Under the pieces are notes generated by a model. That model searched no databases. It saw nothing but the letters and a program-made list of their open reading frames with translations, and was not told the DNA's origin. Position numbers and translations under genes: made by a program. Shown here piece after piece: positions 1-12,385 of a stretch of 64,000 bases of DNA. This DNA comes from Candidatus Eiseniibacteriota bacterium. Lineage in GTDB: Bacteria > Eisenbacteria > RBG-16-71-46. Position 1 is the first letter of the stretch. Every line of letters begins with the position of its first letter. Where the stretch lies: positions 128,051-192,050 of the forward strand of contig JADJLL010000006.1 of NCBI GenBank assembly GCA_016710095.1, given 5' to 3'.

Positions 1-2600
1 AGCGTGCGATCGAAGCGGTGACGCAGGTGCCGCCACGCGCCCATGTTCTCCGGCTCTTCCTGCACCCAGCACACGTCGGACGCGTTCGCGAAGCGTTCGA
101 GCTCCGCGCGCACCTCGGTGTCGGGGAACGGGTACATCTGCTCGACGCGCACGATCGCCGTGTCGTCGGCGCCCTGCGCGATGCGCGCTTCGAGCAGCGA
201 GTAGTAGAACTTGCCGCTCACGAACAGCACGCGCTTCGTCTTCTCCGGCGAGGCCGTCGGGTCACCGATGAGCGGCTGGAACGTGCCCGACGTGAAGGCC
301 GCGACCGGCGAGACGGCCGCCTTGTGCCGCAGCAGGCTCTTCGGGCTCATGATGATCAGCGGCTTGCGGAACCGGCGGTGCAGCTGGCGGCGCATCGCGT
401 GGAAGAGCTGCGCGGGCGTCGTCAGGTTGCAGACCTGCATGTTGCCGTCGGCGCACAGTTCGAGGAAGCGCTCGAGGCGTGCGCTCGAATGCTCGGGCCC
501 CTGTCCTTCGTAGCCGTGCGGCAGCAGCATCGTGAGGCCCGACATGCGGCCCCACTTGGTTTCGCCGCTCGCGATGAACTGGTCGGTGTAGACCTGCGCG
601 ACGTTCGCGAAATCGCCGAACTGCGCTTCCCAGATCGTGAGCGTGTTGGGATCGGCGGTGCTGTAGCCGTATTCGAAGCCGAGCACGGCGGCCTCGCTCA
701 GCATGGTGTCGACCACCTCGAAGCGGCCCTGCTCGGGCGCGAGGTGCTCGAGCGGCACGTGACGCTTGCCGCTCTCCGTGTCGTGCAGCGCGGCGTGGCG
801 GTGCGTGAACGTGCCGCGGCCGGCGTCCTGCCCCGTGAGGCGCACGTTGCGCCCCTCGAGCAGCAGCGTGCCGTACGCGAGCGTCTCGCCGAGCGACCAG
901 TCGAGCCGGTCCTCGAGGAACATGCGGCGGCGGTCGGCCGACAGCTGCACGATCTTGCGGTGCGCGTGGAAGCTCTCGGGCAGCTGCGTGACGCGGTGCA
1001 GCACCTGCTCGAGCACGTCGCGCGGCACGGCCGTCGCGGCGCTCCAGTCCTCACCCGCCCACTCGAGCCCGCGCCACAGTCCGGTCGGCGCCTGGCGCGC
1101 GGCGGGCGCGGCGTCGCTCGCCGCCTGCCGGTGCGCGGCGCGGAACGCGGCGTCGATCTCGGTCTCGATCTTCTCGAGGCCCGTGGCGTCGAGCACGCCC
1201 TCGGCGACGAGGCGCTCGGCGTACCGGCGCGACGCCGGCACGTGCGCGGCGATCTTCTTGTACATGACGGGCTGCGTGAACGTCGGGTCGTCCATCTCGT
1301 TGTGACCGTGCTTGCGGTAGCACACGAGATCGATGAGCACGTCGCGCTTGAACTTCATGCGGTAGTCGAGCGCGATGCTCATCGCGCGCACGCACGCTTC
1401 CGGGTCGTCGCCGTTCACGTGCAGCACGGGCGCGTCGATCGCACGCGCGATGGTCGTCGGGTAGCGCGTCGCGCGCGACATGTGCGGCGACGTCGTGAAG
1501 CCGACCTGGTTGTTCACGATCACGTGGATCGTGCCGCCGGTCTGGTACGCGGGCAGCTGCGAGAGCGCCAGCGTCTCCGCCACGATGCCCTCGCCCGCGA
1601 ACGCCGCGTCGCCGTGGATGAGCACGGGCACGCCGCGATCGCGCGTGTAGTCGCCCGCGGCTTCCTGGCGCGCGTGCAGCGAGCCGAGCACGACGGGATT
1701 CACGAACTCGAGATGGCTCGGGTTGTACTGCAGCGTGAGCACGATGTTGCGGCCGTCGCTCATCGTCTGCGTGGACGAGTAACCGAGGTGGTACTTCACG
1801 TCGCCGTGGCCCTGCACGTCCTCGGGCGCGAAGCTCGACTCGAACTCGCCGAACAGCCGCTCGAGCGGCTTCTTCATGATGTTCGCGAGGAAGTTGAGCC
1901 GCCCACGGTGAGGCATGCCGATCTGCAGCTGCTCGACGCCGCGCGTGGCCGACTCCTGGACCAGCGTCTCGGCCATCGGGATCAGGCTCGCGCCGCCCTC
2001 GAGCGAGAAACGCTTCTGCCCGGTGTAGCGCGCGTGCAGGAAACCCTCGAAGCCGTCCGCCGTGAGCAGCGCCCGCAGGATACGAATGCGCTCGGCCGCC
2101 GCGGGCGTGGTGCGCGTGCGGGCGCGCTCGACCTGCTCGGCGAGCCACTCGCGCTGGTCCTGGTCGGAGATGTCCATGTACTCGACCGCCAGCGTGCTGC
2201 AGTAGATCTCGCGCAGGCGCTCGATGAGCTGCCGCAGCGTGCCGTGGAACTCACCCTTGAAGGGGGCGGCGTCCACCTCACGATCGAGGTCGCCCTCGGT
2301 CAGGCCGAAGTTCGCCAGCTCGAGCAGCGGGTGGCTGCTCTGGCGCGCGCCCAGCGGGTCGAGGTCGGAGACCAGGTGCCCGAACTCACGATAGGCGTGC
2401 ACGAGGCTGTACACCCCGCCGTCCGTGTGCGTGCCGGACAGTCCCGGGGAGCGCATTTCCTCGCGGGAGGCCAACTCCACCCCGGCGAAGAAAAGTGCCC
2501 AGTCCTCGCTGACCGATCCGGGGTCGGCGAGCCACTTGTCGTGCTGTTCGTCGATGAAATCAGCGTTGGCGCGAAGGACGAAGTCGAGCCTGCGGGACAT
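1..2600 (-). CDS. sucA: 2-oxoglutarate dehydrogenase E1 component (partial, C-terminus beyond the window)
   Basis: Thiamine-diphosphate-dependent E1 subunit of the 2-oxoglutarate dehydrogenase complex, which decarboxylates 2-oxoglutarate in the TCA cycle. About 866 codons are visible of a family length near 930; the 3' end runs off position 1. The family landmarks are in order: MPHRGRLNFLANI, GYSSTQTMSDGRN, the ThDP/Mg site IHGDAAFAGEGIV followed by NNQVGFTTSP, then KHGHNEMDDP, and a transketolase-type pyrimidine domain with TIWEAQFGDFANVAQ. The ATG at 2598-2600 is preceded by GAGGG with suitable spacing. The E2 (sucB) gene would be expected just outside the window but cannot be seen. Confidence 0.96.
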   Translation of the reverse strand, partial: MSRRLDFVLRANADFIDEQHDKWLADPGSVSEDWALFFAGVELASREEMRSPGLSGTHTDGGVYSLVHAYREFGHLVSDLDPLGARQSSHPLLELANFGLTEGDLDREVDAAPFKGEFHGTLRQLIERLREIYCSTLAVEYMDISDQDQREWLAEQVERARTRTTPAAAERIRILRALLTADGFEGFLHARYTGQKRFSLEGGASLIPMAETLVQESATRGVEQLQIGMPHRGRLNFLANIMKKPLERLFGEFESSFAPEDVQGHGDVKYHLGYSSTQTMSDGRNIVLTLQYNPSHLEFVNPVVLGSLHARQEAAGDYTRDRGVPVLIHGDAAFAGEGIVAETLALSQLPAYQTGGTIHVIVNNQVGFTTSPHMSRATRYPTTIARAIDAPVLHVNGDDPEACVRAMSIALDYRMKFKRDVLIDLVCYRKHGHNEMDDPTFTQPVMYKKIAAHVPASRRYAERLVAEGVLDATGLEKIETEIDAAFRAAHRQAASDAAPAARQAPTGLWRGLEWAGEDWSAATAVPRDVLEQVLHRVTQLPESFHAHRKIVQLSADRRRMFLEDRLDWSLGETLAYGTLLLEGRNVRLTGQDAGRGTFTHRHAALHDTESGKRHVPLEHLAPEQGRFEVVDTMLSEAAVLGFEYGYSTADPNTLTIWEAQFGDFANVAQVYTDQFIASGETKWGRMSGLTMLLPHGYEGQGPEHSSARLERFLELCADGNMQVCNLTTPAQLFHAMRRQLHRRFRKPLIIMSPKSLLRHKAAVSPVAAFTSGTFQPLIGDPTASPEKTKRVLFVSGKFYYSLLEARIAQGADDTAIVRVEQMYPFPDTEVRAELERFANASDVCWVQEEPENMGAWRHLRHRFDRT

Positions 2601-2956
2601 GGGTTCCCTCGGTGGTCAACGCGTTTCGACCGCAATTCCATTGGTCGAATGCGTCGTGCTGTGTCGGAATGGGCGCGCAAGGTAGCACGAAGTCCGGCGC
2701 TGGGGCACGTCGCACGGGAGATTCTCCCCGACCGGAGAACAGAGAGGGCGCCACATCTCTTTTCGACCGGCATTCCCCCGGACTTGCGCCTCAGATGCGG
2801 CCCGAGCGCGCCGGACTCCGAGAGCTTCGCGGGCGGTCTTCTTCCCGCCGCGCTCCTCCGGGAGGGCAGTCGCCCCACTCATCTCCTACGAGCGCAGCCC
2901 GCCGCTCCCACGTTCGGGAGCGACGGGCCGCGTGTGTGCCGCCGGCGGATCGCCGG
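2601..2956. other. Intergenic region between sucA and the secreted metalloprotease
   Basis: No convincing gene in these 356 bases. It should hold the terminator of the metalloprotease unit (hairpin at 2897-2928) and the sucA promoter. I cannot pick a confident -35/-10 pair. The 13-mer GCACGAAGTCCGG at 2685-2697 recurs at 51067-51079 upstream of the complex III operon, with the same orientation relative to the downstream gene. Confidence 0.5.
2897..2928 (-). terminator. Hairpin downstream of the metalloprotease gene
   Basis: GCCCG-C-CGCTCCC pairs with GGGAGCG-A-CGGGC around the loop ACGTTC (5 bp, one mismatch, 7 bp). It lies 29 bases past the stop codon at 2957. There is no T-run, so it may be a weak or factor-assisted terminator. 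Confidence 0.45.
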
Positions 2957-4639
2957 TCAGCGCACGATGACCACCGAGCGCTGCTCGTCGAGCGTCGGCG
3001 TGCGCAGGCGGTACTGGTACACGCCCGGGGCCATGCGACGGCCCGACGCGTCCGAGCCGTTCCAGACCAGCGAGTGCCGGCCCTGCGCCATGGCGCCACC
3101 GGCCAGGCGCGTGACCTCGCGCCCGGTGATGTCGTAGATCCGCAGGTCCACGTGTTCGTCACGCGAGAGCGTCCACGCGATCGTCGTCGCGGCGGCCATC
3201 GGGTTCGGCGCGCTCGGCTCGAGCGTCGCGCGGCGGGCGACCGGCGGCACGTCGAGAGCGCCGGTGAACCAACCGATGTCCGCGAAGGCCTGGCGCGTGA
3301 GGTCGATGTTCGACGAGAGGCCGTTCGTGATCGCCGGCTCCATCAGCAGGCTCGGCTCGGCGGACGTGTCGAAGTGCGAGATCGACGAACCCGACGCGTA
3401 CGTGGTCGGCGAGTACATGAGCACGCGGTTCACGGCGTCGCCACCCGCCACCTTCGCGGGATCGGAGACCAGCGTCGCGGTGACGCCGGCGCCGAGCTGC
3501 GCGCGGATGAGATTGCCGTCCGCGAGCGTGATGCGCACCGAGGGAATCAGGATGGTCGCGTCCGCGCCGCCCATGCCGGCCGGCGGGCAACCGGCGAGCG
3601 AGTCGGCGACGATCACGCCGATCGCGCCGGCGTTCTGCGCGTTCTTCACCTTGATCGGGAACGAGCACGTGCCGCGATCGATGAACGCGATCTTGCCCGT
3701 GAGGTTGTTCGTGATCGCTTCGCAGCCGTTGGTCGGATTGCCGAAGTTGTCGGAGACCAACACGACCTGGCCCGTGACCGGCGTGTGCGAGAGCGCCGGG
3801 CCGAACGTCGCCGAGCCGACCGCGTAGTCGCCCGCGATGCCGGCCGGAGCCGTGACCGTGAGCACGGGCTTCTCGCCGAGAAAGTCGTGCACGTGCGCCA
3901 CGGTCTGCGCGCCGTCCCACGCGAGTTTGTTGCACGCGATGCCCGACGCCGCACGCTGCGAGTTCGACATGCTCGCCGAGTCCCAGTGCAGGCCGGTCGC
4001 CGGATCGTAGAGGTAGTGATCGAAGATCGACGGACGGGTCGTGTTCCAAGCGCCCGTCTGGCCGTTCGTCGTGGTCGAGAAGCCGAGGCCGTGCCCGAGT
4101 TCGTGCAGCACGACGGGCAGCAGCTCGATCTGCGAGCCTTCGTTGCCGTCGAAGCCGAGGTACCAGCCGACCGTCAGGCACGTCGCGCCGCCGACCGCCG
4201 AGTTGAACGTCGCGTTGATCTCGTACGACGTCGTGTTCAGGTCGGTGTTCGCCAGCTTGTTGGCGAGCGCGACGTGATACCAGTGGCCGGTGAGCGGCGC
4301 GCCCGCGAAGTCGGCGTAGACCGTCGTCGGGCCCGCGCTTCCGAGCACGCCGCTCGTCGCGGTGCACGTCAGCGGGTTGAACTGCGCGTTCACCTTGATC
4401 TCGATGTTCGACGGCAGCGCCGCGCCCCAGATGTTCGCGGCGTACTGGAAGACGTTGAGCCGCTGCTGGCCGAGCGTCGCGCCGTTGTTCCCGCCGACGG
4501 GCGTCGCGGCCGTGGGATCGTTGAAGCCCTCACCGGCGCCGTCGTTGTTCACGATGGTGATGGTCGCGGCGGTCGCGAGCGCCGGAACGGCGAGCGCGAG
4601 CAGCGCGGCGAGCGTGAAGGTCGCGTGGAGTCGCTTCAT
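2957..4639 (-). CDS. Secreted zinc metalloprotease-like protein with PA domain and FlgD-like Ig tail
   Basis: 560 residues. A Sec signal peptide (about 1-24, ending ALATAA) leads into a metalloprotease-like region whose zinc motif is HELGHGLGF (HExxH with a third His two residues on), after ELLPVVL. A protease-associated (PA) domain follows, with DRGTCSFPIKVKNAQNAGA and GVIVADS. The C-terminal ~90 residues are an FlgD-like Ig domain (EPSAPNP, LRIYDITGREV, GVYQYRL), a module known in FCB-group bacteria as an export or surface-sorting tail. The start has GGGAGG upstream and lies one base after the stop of the gene at 4641-5105, so the two are co-translated. The true substrate is unknown. Catalytic activity is inferred from the intact HExxH only. 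Confidence 0.85.
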   Translation of the reverse strand: MKRLHATFTLAALLALAVPALATAATITIVNNDGAGEGFNDPTAATPVGGNNGATLGQQRLNVFQYAANIWGAALPSNIEIKVNAQFNPLTCTATSGVLGSAGPTTVYADFAGAPLTGHWYHVALANKLANTDLNTTSYEINATFNSAVGGATCLTVGWYLGFDGNEGSQIELLPVVLHELGHGLGFSTTTNGQTGAWNTTRPSIFDHYLYDPATGLHWDSASMSNSQRAASGIACNKLAWDGAQTVAHVHDFLGEKPVLTVTAPAGIAGDYAVGSATFGPALSHTPVTGQVVLVSDNFGNPTNGCEAITNNLTGKIAFIDRGTCSFPIKVKNAQNAGAIGVIVADSLAGCPPAGMGGADATILIPSVRITLADGNLIRAQLGAGVTATLVSDPAKVAGGDAVNRVLMYSPTTYASGSSISHFDTSAEPSLLMEPAITNGLSSNIDLTRQAFADIGWFTGALDVPPVARRATLEPSAPNPMAAATTIAWTLSRDEHVDLRIYDITGREVTRLAGGAMAQGRHSLVWNGSDASGRRMAPGVYQYRLRTPTLDEQRSVVIVR

Positions 4640-4640
4640 G

Positions 4641-5105
4641 TCAGCGGTCCTCCCACACGGCGGGACGCGGCAGCGGCGCGCGCAGCGCCGAGCGCACGGC
4701 GTCGGCGTTCGAGAGGCACTCGAAGATCACGCGGCCGCCCTCGCCGATGCGCGCGACCGAGAACTCCTGGAAGCGTCCCTGCAGGTCGAGGAACACCGTG
4801 CCGTCGGGCAGGTACTGCGCGGTGAGTCCTTCGGTGGAGCGGCTGAGCATGTTCTCTTCGGTGCGCATGAGCGCGTCGGCCTGGCGAGCGCTCGGCATGC
4901 CGATCGCGCCGGTTTCGGGATCGAGCACGACGATCATGCCGGCCATGCCGGGCAGGAAGGGCTGCGGGCGCGAAGGCGCCACGCCGGGCGGCTTCCAGGG
5001 CGCGGGCCGCAGCGCCGGAACGGTGGGGTCGGCGTACGCGTTCGTCGCGATCGCGACGAACAGCGCGAGCGCGGCGAACCGGACGCGCAGCGAAGCGAGC
5101 GTCAT
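4641..5105 (-). CDS. Small exported protein of unknown function, coupled to the metalloprotease
   Basis: 154 residues, not recognised as a named family. The first 26 residues form a clear signal peptide (hydrophobic core AALALFVAIA, cleavage after AYA). The mature part is Pro-rich at first, then contains IVVLDPETGAIGMPSA and a compact alpha/beta-looking segment. The ATG at 5103-5105 has GGAG seven bases upstream, and longer in-frame extensions run into low-complexity sequence, so this start is preferred. Its stop is one base from the start of the metalloprotease gene, which suggests a dedicated partner such as an inhibitor, chaperone or surface co-factor; that role is inference. Confidence 0.75.
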   Translation of the reverse strand: MTLASLRVRFAALALFVAIATNAYADPTVPALRPAPWKPPGVAPSRPQPFLPGMAGMIVVLDPETGAIGMPSARQADALMRTEENMLSRSTEGLTAQYLPDGTVFLDLQGRFQEFSVARIGEGGRVIFECLSNADAVRSALRAPLPRPAVWEDR

Positions 5106-5148
5106 GAAAGGCTCCAGGTTGAGGGGTCGGAGAGGTCGTGCGGCCGGG

Positions 5149-5170
5149 CCGTGGGCCCGCATGCCCACGG
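5149..5170. other. Perfect inverted repeat upstream of the metalloprotease unit
   Basis: CCGTGGGC, loop CCGCAT, GCCCACGG: an 8-bp perfect stem, 44 to 65 bases before the ATG at 5105. It could be a 5'-leader hairpin or an operator, or the terminator of a gene lost in the damaged sequence upstream. Confidence 0.35.
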
Positions 5171-5274
5171 TGCGCACCGGGCCGCATGCGACGCGCTTGC
5201 GGGAACCCGCCCCACCCGCGCACGGCCGAAGTCCACTCGTGGGAAATCGCGTGGACCGCGGCGCTCGCCGTGAC

Positions 5275-5635
<361 letters not shown>

Positions 5636-5748
5636 GCGTGGCTACGCCTCTGCGTCGCGGCGGTTCCCGTCGTACAGGAAAGCTCGCGACTCGCGCGGGT
5701 CGCGGCGGTGCGGGCGTTACGCGCCGACACACGGCCGTAGTTTGGCGG

Positions 5749-5952
5749 GTGGTCGTACTCAACGGCGGCGTGCTCACGTGGCCGGCGGCGCGCCGCGACG
5801 CGGCGAAGCGGCTGGGCTTCGATCCGCTCGAAGACCTGGAGTTGCGCACGGACGAAGATCTCGCTCGGATCGCGCCCCACCTCGCCGAGCATCCCGGCCT
5901 CGCCGTCGCCGACTTCGAACTCTGGTGGAGCGCGCACGCCGCCGGGCGCTGA
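5749..5952 (+). CDS. Hypothetical 67-residue protein
   Basis: Not recognised. The frame reads VVVLNGGVLTWPAARRDAAK and continues through an acidic, Leu-rich middle to DFELWWSAHAAGR. Its composition (balanced charge, hydrophobic spacing) looks like real coding sequence rather than a shadow frame. The GTG at 5749 is the best start near the first protein-like residues, but no good ribosome binding site is visible and the 5' end abuts the damaged G-rich region, so it could be the C-terminus of a longer gene. It ends two bases before the convergent kinase stop at 5955. Confidence 0.4.
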   Translation: MVVLNGGVLTWPAARRDAAKRLGFDPLEDLELRTDEDLARIAPHLAEHPGLAVADFELWWSAHAAGR

Positions 5953-5954
5953 GT

Positions 5955-8669
5955 CTATTTCCGCGTCACGAGCGAGCGGAAGTCCGTCATCACCTCGAAC
6001 GAACGTTCATCGTCCCGCGCGGCCGGGGTCGCCGAGACCACGAACCGCTCCCCCGCCTCATCCACGGTCCAGGCGCTGAGGTCGATCGACCAGGAAGGCC
6101 GCGGCAGCGCGAACAGGAGCTTCGGCGTCCCCATGTCGAATCCCCGGCTCGTGTCGATGGAGACCGCCATCAGCTTGCCGTCGGAGGTTTCGTACACGAG
6201 CTCCCGGCCCCCCTTGGTCCACTTCGGGCGGCTCGCTCGGGAGGACGAGACCTGCCAGCGACCGGGCTGCCCGGACACGCTGGTGACGAACACGTGGAAG
6301 TCCTGCGACGTGCCCTGCACTCCCGCGACGAACCGTCCGTCCGGGGACAACACGGACTGCGCCTCGACCACCGTCGAATCGTGCAGCGAACGCAGGCCGC
6401 GTTCCCGGCCCTCGACGGGCACGAAAAGCGAATGCGGCGCGGGCATGTCGTGGACCAGCAGCCGCGACCCCTGCGCCGACCACTGGTTCAGGCGGATCGA
6501 CGCCGAGGGGATCGGAATGGAATCCACGGCGCCGAGACCGTCCGAGGAGACGATCATCACGGTGGACCGCGAGAGGCTCGGATCCTCGTCGATGTAGGCG
6601 ATCCTCCGGCCGTCCGGCGACCAGGCCGACGTGACCTGCCGTCCTCCGGTGAAACTGAGGCGGCCGTCCGTGCGCCGGTCGATGTCGAAGATGTGGAGGT
6701 CGCCCCACTTCTCGGCGCCGGTGTTGGCCTTCTCGTACGCGAGACGCCGGCCGTCGGGCGACCACTGCGGATTCGCCACCTCGCCGGCGACGAGCGGCTC
6801 GCCCACCATGTTGCCCGCACGATCGGCGAGACGCAGTTCGGTTCCGGTGATCGACGTTCCGCGCGCGTACGCGAGAATGCCCGTGCGAGAGGTCGAGAAG
6901 TGACCGACTGATCCGCCGATGCGCAGGTCGTCGATGATCGTGATCAACTGTCCGGTCAGCTTCCCGGCGCGAAGATCGAGCTTCTGCGTGACGAGCGAGG
7001 TGCCGCGCACGAACAACAGCCATCCGCCGGGCGCGTATTCCACCCGGCCGTCCGACTCCCCGAGCAGCTTCGAGTCGAGCGAGCCGAGCTTGCCGAGCCG
7101 AATGTAGCCCTTGCCGTTCTGCGAACGGTTCCCGATGAAGACGAAGTGCTCCCCGTCGGGCAGGAAGTGCGGCCACGCACAGCCGATCTCGCCGTTCGCG
7201 CGATCGATGCGTGTGGCCGGACGCAGTTCGCCGCCGCCCGCGGGCACGACACGAATCGAATCGGTGAACTTGCCGTCGAGCAGGATCTGCCCCTTCGCGC
7301 CCCAGCTCAGGTCCGCGCCACCCGGCGCCGGGCAGATGATCGTGGGAGTGCCGCCGGCCACGGCGAGGCGCTGCATCTTGCCCCCGGCGCAGAAGACGAT
7401 CTCGCGGCTGTCCGGCGACCAATAGGCTCGCTGCAAGCCTTCCGTCCCCGCGATCGGCCGGGACTTCGTCTCGTCGAGCCGGAGCAGCATGGCGCTGACG
7501 ACCCCGAGCGTGTCGTACCCCTGGAAGAGGAGCATCCGTCCGTCGGGAGACAGCCGCGGCCAGAAGGAACCGGCGAATCCCGGCGGGGTCGTGCCGGGAT
7601 TGAACCGGTACACCGCCTTCGGCGCCGTGAGGCGCGGCACCGCGTACGCGGCGAACGCCGCCGCCGCGACGAGCACGACCGCGGCGATCGCCCACGGCAG
7701 CTTCTCGCTCGCGCGCCGCGCGTGCGCGGGCAGCGCCGGAGCCGCCGACGTGACGCTCACGTTCGAGAGTCCCGCGCCTTCGCCGATCCACTGCAGCTGC
7801 AGCTTCGCGTCGTGCGCGGTCTGGAGGCGCTCTTCGGCGTCCTTCGCGAGACAGGCGCGAATCAGCCGGTCGAGCCCGGTCGGCGCGGCGCCCGGCGTGC
7901 TCGAGCCCGACGGCGCCTCCGCGATCGCGGCGGGCTCACGCTCGAGGATCGCGGCGATGAGCGAAGCCTGGCTGCGCCCTTCGAACGCGCGCCGCCCCGT
8001 CGCCATCTCGTAGAGCACGCAGCCGAGCGCCCAGATGTCGCTGCGCGCGTCGGCCTCGCGCCCTTCGAGCTGCTCGGGCGACATGTATTGGAACGTGCCG
8101 ACGATCGCGCCCTCGGCGGTCAGCGGTGACGCCATGGTCGGGTGCTGCGTGAGCGCGCCCATCGTGGCGCCGCTCGCGCTCACCGGCCCGCCCATGCCCG
8201 ACGCGCGCGCGAGCCCGAAGTCCATGAGCTTCGCGCCCGAGCGCGTGATCATGACGTTGCCCGGCTTCAGGTCGCGATGGATCACGCCCGCGCGGTGCGC
8301 GCGATCGAGCGCGTCGGCGATCTGCACGCCGTAGCGCACGAGCTCCGCCGTGGGCAGTGCGCCGCGGCGCAGCCGCTCGGCGAGCGTGTCCCCTTCGACC
8401 AGCTCCATGACGAGGTAGTCCACGTCGCCCTCGCGCCCGACGTCGAACAGCGTGCAGATGTTCGGGTGGTTCAGGCTCGAGATCGTGCGCGCCTCGCGCT
8501 CGAAGCGGGCGCGCACCTCCTCGTTTTCCGACAGGTGCTGCGGCAGCACCTTGATCGCGACTTCTCGCCCGAGGCGGGTGTCGCGTGCGCGGTAGACCTC
8601 GCCCATGCCCCCGGCGCCGAGCGGCGAAACCACTTCATAAGGACCGAGCTTCGTTCCGGCTTCGAGCAT
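5955..8669 (-). CDS. Membrane Ser/Thr protein kinase with PD40 beta-propeller (kinase 1)
   Basis: 904 residues. The N-terminal PknB-type kinase has the P-loop GAGGMGEVYRARD, catalytic Lys40, HRDLKPGN (131-138) and DFG (150-152), with APE represented as SPE. The activation loop carries an insertion rich in Ser/Thr (GPVSASGATMGALTQHPT). A single membrane helix at about 325-345 follows an Ala-rich linker. The C-terminal ~550 residues are PD40/TolB-like propeller blades with recurring WSPDGR motifs, presumably outside the membrane as a sensor. The ATG at 8667-8669 has GGAGG upstream. It is divergent from the zinc-ribbon kinase at 8796 and is separate from the coupled array, but it belongs to the same subfamily as the kinases at 14769, 17456, 28238 and 31030. 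Confidence 0.93.
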   Translation of the reverse strand: MLEAGTKLGPYEVVSPLGAGGMGEVYRARDTRLGREVAIKVLPQHLSENEEVRARFEREARTISSLNHPNICTLFDVGREGDVDYLVMELVEGDTLAERLRRGALPTAELVRYGVQIADALDRAHRAGVIHRDLKPGNVMITRSGAKLMDFGLARASGMGGPVSASGATMGALTQHPTMASPLTAEGAIVGTFQYMSPEQLEGREADARSDIWALGCVLYEMATGRRAFEGRSQASLIAAILEREPAAIAEAPSGSSTPGAAPTGLDRLIRACLAKDAEERLQTAHDAKLQLQWIGEGAGLSNVSVTSAAPALPAHARRASEKLPWAIAAVVLVAAAAFAAYAVPRLTAPKAVYRFNPGTTPPGFAGSFWPRLSPDGRMLLFQGYDTLGVVSAMLLRLDETKSRPIAGTEGLQRAYWSPDSREIVFCAGGKMQRLAVAGGTPTIICPAPGGADLSWGAKGQILLDGKFTDSIRVVPAGGGELRPATRIDRANGEIGCAWPHFLPDGEHFVFIGNRSQNGKGYIRLGKLGSLDSKLLGESDGRVEYAPGGWLLFVRGTSLVTQKLDLRAGKLTGQLITIIDDLRIGGSVGHFSTSRTGILAYARGTSITGTELRLADRAGNMVGEPLVAGEVANPQWSPDGRRLAYEKANTGAEKWGDLHIFDIDRRTDGRLSFTGGRQVTSAWSPDGRRIAYIDEDPSLSRSTVMIVSSDGLGAVDSIPIPSASIRLNQWSAQGSRLLVHDMPAPHSLFVPVEGRERGLRSLHDSTVVEAQSVLSPDGRFVAGVQGTSQDFHVFVTSVSGQPGRWQVSSSRASRPKWTKGGRELVYETSDGKLMAVSIDTSRGFDMGTPKLLFALPRPSWSIDLSAWTVDEAGERFVVSATPAARDDERSFEVMTDFRSLVTRK

Positions 8670-8782
8670 GGGGAAGCGGCCTCCGTGAGCGAGCGTCGGG
8701 ATGGTCGGGGGACGGGCAAGTTAGCAGCGCGGCCCCGGCGTCGGAACACATTTTCGTGCTGCGCGGGCGCGTGCCGCGCGGC

Positions 8783-8795
8783 TATGGTGCGCGCC
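8783..8795 (+). promoter_or_regulatory. Possible -10 element giving a leaderless message for kinase 2
   Basis: TATGGT at 8783-8788 is followed by seven bases and then the ATG at 8796, so a transcript starting at the usual distance would begin at the start codon. No Shine-Dalgarno sequence is present. No good -35 is visible at 16-18 bases. Confidence 0.35.
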
Positions 8796-11563
<2,768 letters not shown>

Positions 11564-11567
<4 letters not shown>

Positions 11568-12385
11568 CCGACCTCAATCCGCAGCTGCAGCAGATGGCCG
11601 ACGAGTCCATGGTGCGCAACCTCGACGCACAGGCGCGCGCCATCTGGCCGCAGGAGCGTGCGCTGTTCGATCGCTACGCGCTGTCCGGGCCACTGCGCAT
11701 CCTCGACGCCGGCTGCGGCACGGGCGAGATCACGTGGCGGCTCGCCGAGCGCTTCACGGAAGCACAGGTGCTCGGCGTGGACATCATCGACCATCACCTG
11801 GAACTGGCGCGCGCGCGGCACGCCGCGTGGGCGCCGCGCGTGTCGTTCGAGCACCAGAGCGTCTTCGAGCTGCCCACGCCCGACGGCACGTACGACCTGA
11901 CCGTCTGCCGTCACGTGATCCAGTCCATCCCGCACGCCGATCGCGTGCTGGCCGAACTGAAGCGCGTGACGAAGCGCGGCGGCTGGCTGCACGTGATCGC
12001 CGAGGACTACGGCCAGCTGCACTTCCCCACCGATGGCGAGCTGGACGTGCGCGACTTCTGGCACGAGGTGCCCGCGCGCTTCGGCGCCGCGACCGGCACC
12101 GACCTGTTCATCGGGCGGCACGTGGCGGGACTCGTCGAACAACTCGGGCTCGCCGACATCCGGCTCGACTACGTGGTCGTGGACACGCTGCGCGTCGAGC
12201 GCGACACGTTCGCGACGATCCTCGAGGCGTGGCGCGACGGCTACGTGGCGCCGATCGCCGAGCACACGCGCTACAGCGCCGAGCAGGCGACCGCGTACTT
12301 CGAGCGCATGATCGCCGACATCCGCACGCCCGGGCGCTACGCCTCGTGGCAGGTGCCGGTGATTTCGGGACGGGTGAGCGCCTAG
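11564..12385 (+). CDS. Class I SAM-dependent methyltransferase
   Basis: 273 residues. Motif I is ILDAGCGTGEIT, followed by the acidic residue in GVDIID that binds the ribose of SAM; the rest fits a Methyltransf_11/25-type Rossmann fold (VLAELKRVTKRGGWLHVI as the post-I strand). The substrate cannot be told from sequence. Its ATG overlaps the stop of kinase 2, so the two proteins are made together and the methyltransferase may act on the kinase or in its pathway (inference). Its stop codon interlocks with the convergent stop of kinase 3 inside a single CTAG (12382-12385). Confidence 0.88.

Noticed and set aside
18..3137. Very long open frame on the plus strand, about 1039 codons
   Set aside because: Arg/Ala/His-rich shadow of the sucA gene on the other strand; no domain, and it crosses the sucA start into intergenic sequence.
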